Made by a program: the position numbers and the translations under genes. A stretch of 34,209 nucleotides of DNA from Fibrobacterota bacterium (GTDB taxonomy: Bacteria > Fibrobacterota > Fibrobacteria > UBA11236), in assembly GCA_028287465.1 (NCBI GenBank), contig JAQBPO010000002.1, positions 1-34,209 of the forward strand, in the 5' to 3' direction. The notes beneath the pieces were generated by a model. It was not told the origin of the DNA and made no database searches. It saw only the letters and a list, made by a program, of their open reading frames with translations. Numbering within the stretch: position 1 is the first letter of the stretch; the number at the start of each line of letters is the position of its first letter. Positions 31,299 to 34,209 of the stretch are shown one piece after another.

Positions 31299-31572
31299 CC
31301 CGCGCCCGGGAGCTTCGTTCCCGCGGGAACTATGTTCCCGGTTCGTCCCTGGACCCGGAACCGCCGGTAAAGTCCTGGTACGGAGCGCTTTTTTTGAGGC
31401 TGTTTTGACCCCATCCCCGGGGGATACGCCATTTATAGCGGGAACTGTCGCCGTACTTTATACTGACGGCGGGGGCCGACGGCGCGACTACGGATTCAAC
31501 AGTCGCTTCATCACCATCCAATAACCGTTTTCCGCTTTGGAGAACGGACCGGCACCAGCAAGGGGGCTTGGC
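31299..31572 (+). promoter_or_regulatory. rph-GH81 intergenic region with CGGGAAC half-sites
   Basis: Four copies of CGGGAAC/GTTCCCG occur: 31317-31323 and 31324-31330 form the palindrome GTTCCCGCGGGAAC, 31334-31340 is a third, and 31439-31445 is a fourth. The second and third make a perfect 7-bp hairpin with loop TAT. The fourth overlaps GGAACT (31441-31446), which with CTGAC (31463-31467, 16-nt spacer) resembles an ECF-sigma promoter. A T7 run at 31390-31396 has no clear stem. No gene is seen. Confidence 0.45.
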
Positions 31573-33981
31573 ATGGCATCGGATACCCGCGCGCGCGAAT
31601 ACCGACCTTCCATTTTCGTTTTATCCATGATCGCCGTCCTATGCGGAGCGGATCGCATATCGGCGCAGACGACCGCCGGCGCCGGGAGTTACGCCACCGA
31701 CGGCGCCTTCGCGGTTCCCACCGCCAAACCCTGGGTCACGGACGATTTCGCCCAAAAGCACAAGTCCGCGCAATGGTGGTCCACCCTCATCACCCAGCAG
31801 TTCTCGGACAACCTGTTCGCCCATCCCGGCTCCTTCAAGGCCACGGCCAAGGGCCTTGAGATGGGATACCCGGGCTCGCCCACCTTCGCGGACAAGGGGG
31901 GATTCTCTTCCTCCCATATCGCGGATCTCACCATCGGGATCGAGGGCATGACCGCCGAGGCGGCGCGGGTCGCTTCGTATTCCCATTGGTCGGTGACGGC
32001 CAGGTGGAAGGATGCGCCCGGGACCAAGGTCATGGAAGCCACCATCGGCCACGGCCTGCCCTTCGCCTATTTCAAGATCACGGGCGGTAAGGCCGTCATC
32101 ACCTCCAGCGCCAAGATCTGGTACGATAAGGACGGTACCCTGGGCATAACCCAGGCGGGAAGATCCTACGGCATCTTCGCGCCGACCGGTTCCTCATGGT
32201 CCGGAATCGGATCCGTTTCATCCACCCTGAACGGCAAGGATTACCTCTCCGTGGCCCTGCTGCCCGACGGCACGCCCGAGACCCTGGCCTTCTACCGGAA
32301 GTACGCCTTCTCCTTCATCAAGAAGACCCGGGTCGATTGGATCTACCGTGAGGAGGATGCGCGCCTGGTTTCCACCTGGTCGGCCGAGACGGAAGCCAAG
32401 GAAGGGACCGAAACCGGCACCCTCTTCGCCCTGTTCCGGCATCAATGGCTGGAGGCGTCTTCGCCCCTGACCCCGTACGTGTACAAGAGCGTGCGCGGCG
32501 ATATGAAGGTGGCCGCGGGACCTTCCTTCCAGACCGTCATGAAGTTCAACGGCATCCTGCCGGCCATGCCCCAGGTGGGCATCGACGCGGCCGCGCTCAA
32601 GACCCTGGTTTCCGGATTCACCGGGGACGTGGGCGGCGGGGACTCCTACGGCACCGGCAAGCAGATGGGCCGCTTGGCGGCCATGGCGCCCATCGCCAAT
32701 CTGGCGGGAGACATCGCCAAGCGGGACGACCTGGTGAAAAAGCTGGAGACCGGCCTGGAGAGCTGGCTTACGGCCGGGGGACAGCAGCAGCTCTTCTACA
32801 ACAAGACCTGGTCCGCCCTCGTAGGTTACCCGGCCTCCTACAATTCCGATACGCGCCTGAGCGACCACCACTTCCATTTCGGGTACTTCCTCATGGGCGC
32901 GGCCGTAGTCGCCCAGTTCGATCCGGCCTGGGCCCAGAAGGAAAAATGGGGCGGCATGGTGGAGATGCTCATACGCGAAGTGAACTCCTGGGACGAGAAC
33001 GATCCGCTCTTCGGCCGCTTCCGCTACTTCGATGCCTATGAAGGCCATGGCTGGGCGGACGGCATGGGTTTCGACAGGGGCAACAACCAGGAGTCCTCCT
33101 CCGAGTCGATGAACTGCAATGCCGGCATCATCCAGTGGGGCATCCATACGGGCAACAAGGCCATCCGGGACCTGGGCATCTTCATGTACGTGAATGAGAC
33201 GCGCGCGATCGAGCAATACTGGTTCGACGTGGACGATGCGGTCTTCCCGGCCGCCTTCACGCATAATGCCGTGGGCATGGTCTGGTCCAACGGCGGCGCC
33301 TACGGGACCTGGTTCTCCGGGGATCCTGGCGCCATCCACGGCATCAACATCCTGCCCATGGCGGCCGGCAGCCTGTACCTGGGACGCCGGCCGGACCACA
33401 TCCTCAAGAATTACGCGGAGGGCAACCAGGGCACATGGACCGATCTGTTCCTGCAATACCTCGCGTTCGCGGACGGGGATCAGGCCGCGACCAAGTACGG
33501 CGCAGGGGTAGGGGCCGAGGGAGGCGATTCCAAGGCCCATGCCACCTATCAGATCAAAAGCCTGCAGGCATCGGGCAAGCTCAATGCCGAAATCGGGGCG
33601 AGCGTTCCCTCCTTCGCCGTATTCGACAAGGGCGCGGTGCGGACCTATACCGCCTATAACGCGACCGCGGCCGCGGCCACCGTCACCTTCACGGACGGAT
33701 TCCAGCTGGATGTTCCGGCTCATGGCCAGGTCACCAAGCAGGGCCCCGTCAAGGCCATCGGCATCCTTTCCCAGGCCCGGTCCGGGCGCAAGTCGCGGAT
33801 ATCGATCTGGAACGGGGTTGCGTATCCCGCAAGTTACCTAGGCCTGCCCGCCGGGTCGGGCATCTACGACCTGGGGGGCCGCGTCCTTTCCGGCCCGGAA
33901 GCCCGGGGCGACCACCGCTCCGGAGCGCCCGTGCCCGCTCCTTCCCAGGGTATTTTCATCACCTTGCCTTCAAGGCCTTAG
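31573..33981 (+). CDS. secreted GH81 endo-1,3-beta-glucanase
   Basis: This 802-residue protein starts at ATG 31573 with AAGGGGG about 6 nt upstream; the in-frame ATG 31537 lacks it. The signal peptide is IFVLSMIAVLCGADRISAQ with cleavage near SAQ. The GH81 body spans about 40-700. The likely acid is Asp431 in DHHFHFGYF and the likely base Glu507 in GNNQESSSESMN, with Glu511 four residues on; this spacing is that of characterised GH81 enzymes. They cut beta-1,3-glucans (laminarin, callose, fungal wall). The end (YDLGGRVLSG) resembles a type IX sorting-type tail. It is preceded by the half-site array. Confidence 0.93.
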   Translation: MASDTRAREYRPSIFVLSMIAVLCGADRISAQTTAGAGSYATDGAFAVPTAKPWVTDDFAQKHKSAQWWSTLITQQFSDNLFAHPGSFKATAKGLEMGYPGSPTFADKGGFSSSHIADLTIGIEGMTAEAARVASYSHWSVTARWKDAPGTKVMEATIGHGLPFAYFKITGGKAVITSSAKIWYDKDGTLGITQAGRSYGIFAPTGSSWSGIGSVSSTLNGKDYLSVALLPDGTPETLAFYRKYAFSFIKKTRVDWIYREEDARLVSTWSAETEAKEGTETGTLFALFRHQWLEASSPLTPYVYKSVRGDMKVAAGPSFQTVMKFNGILPAMPQVGIDAAALKTLVSGFTGDVGGGDSYGTGKQMGRLAAMAPIANLAGDIAKRDDLVKKLETGLESWLTAGGQQQLFYNKTWSALVGYPASYNSDTRLSDHHFHFGYFLMGAAVVAQFDPAWAQKEKWGGMVEMLIREVNSWDENDPLFGRFRYFDAYEGHGWADGMGFDRGNNQESSSESMNCNAGIIQWGIHTGNKAIRDLGIFMYVNETRAIEQYWFDVDDAVFPAAFTHNAVGMVWSNGGAYGTWFSGDPGAIHGINILPMAAGSLYLGRRPDHILKNYAEGNQGTWTDLFLQYLAFADGDQAATKYGAGVGAEGGDSKAHATYQIKSLQASGKLNAEIGASVPSFAVFDKGAVRTYTAYNATAAAATVTFTDGFQLDVPAHGQVTKQGPVKAIGILSQARSGRKSRISIWNGVAYPASYLGLPAGSGIYDLGGRVLSGPEARGDHRSGAPVPAPSQGIFITLPSRP

Positions 33982-34013
33982 GGCTTCCCTGATGGGGTCT
34001 TGAAATGGCCTGG

Positions 34014-34033
34014 AGGCCCCGCTCCCGGGGCCT
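34014..34033 (+). terminator. possible terminator hairpin after GH81
   Basis: Stem AGGCCCCG / CGGGGCCT (loop CTCC) is strong, but no T-run follows (TTCCGGGTTTC). Confidence 0.35.
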
Positions 34034-34175
34034 TCCGGGTTTCAGCCGCATTCCGGCGCCATTCCGGTGCCCGGTTCCGGTCCGATTTGGGTTGTTTGGT
34101 GCCGGGCGTCCGCTGCTGCCGGGTCCTGACCGGGGCCACGTAGATGGGGCTTGCCGTCCCGTCAAGGCCGGCCCC

Positions 34176-34186
34176 TATAATATGCT
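34176..34186 (+). promoter_or_regulatory. -10 next to the last start codon
   Basis: A consensus TATAAT (34176-34181) lies only 5 nt before ATG 34187; TTGCCG (34151-34156, 19-nt spacer) is a possible -35. It is another short-leader arrangement. Confidence 0.5.
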
Positions 34187-34209
34187 ATGGCTGAAAAAAC
34201 CTATCCGAA
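34187..34209 (+). CDS. start of an unidentified gene, cut by the window end
   Basis: Only seven codons are visible (M-A-E-K-T-Y-P), far too few to identify the product. The frame is chosen because a consensus -10 box lies directly upstream and MAEKTYP looks like a normal protein start. An ATG at 34182 in another frame is less plausible. Confidence 0.4.

Noticed and set aside
1-34209. CRISPR arrays, tRNA genes, transposases, prophage genes
   Set aside because: No spaced 25-40-nt direct repeats with unique spacers, no cloverleaf with CCA-type 3' end, and no transposase, integrase or phage motif were seen on either strand.

Overview
The window looks like a chromosomal segment from a GC-rich, Gram-negative bacterium, most likely a free-living member of the Fibrobacterota. 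The grounds are a TIGR02147-type regulator (a family first defined as a large paralogous set in Fibrobacter), a DUF2341/LamG surface lipoprotein, secreted CBM9-like, DUF4874/DUF4832 and GH81 proteins with D-x-x-G-R tails like those of type IX secretion cargo, and MEP-pathway isoprenoid genes. The taxonomic call is inference. No phage, transposase, integrase or CRISPR array was found.

Layout. Bases 1-37 are the 3' end of a 5S rRNA, followed by two rho-independent terminators, so an rRNA operon lies just to the left. Next come an NmrA-like reductase (+), a two-gene minus-strand operon (TIGR02147 regulator then DUF2341 lipoprotein, ATGA overlap), a secreted DUF4832 protein (+), and a minus-strand operon of an XPB/Ssl2-N-like plus WYL-like protein followed 4 bp later by dnaE. 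A secreted CBM9-like protein (+) converges on a small ferredoxin (-). From 13.6 to 20.3 kb lie argC-argB, argD, a cyclic-nucleotide-binding protein, then argG-ispD-ispF: arginine synthesis joined to the MEP pathway. A double-FHA protein (-) abuts ispF. Then come a membrane protein with a C-terminal HTH, a 644-bp non-coding stretch with a long foldback and G-rich repeats, and a FliK-like protein. The right part is mostly housekeeping: truA-htrA (overlapping), a DUF4321 protein, gatA, an NlpC/P60 lipoprotein, pheA and rph, followed by a secreted GH81 endo-1,3-beta-glucanase and the first codons of another gene.

How the genes fit together. argC, argB, argD and argG cover four of the eight classical steps to arginine; the rest must lie elsewhere. 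ispD and ispF are the third and fifth MEP-pathway enzymes. The secreted proteins suggest a polysaccharide-degrading life style (beta-1,3-glucans of fungi, algae or plant callose).

The most unusual signals are outside the housekeeping genes: a ~200-nt foldback element at 22233-22431; heptamer-based repeats at 15631-15651 and 17444-17600; a recurrent promoter arrangement with the -10 box only 5-12 nt from a start codon that lacks a Shine-Dalgarno site (probable leaderless mRNAs); an uncharacterised protein tightly coupled to dnaE; a divergent IspF; and Lys/Ala/Pro-rich inserts in several biosynthetic enzymes.
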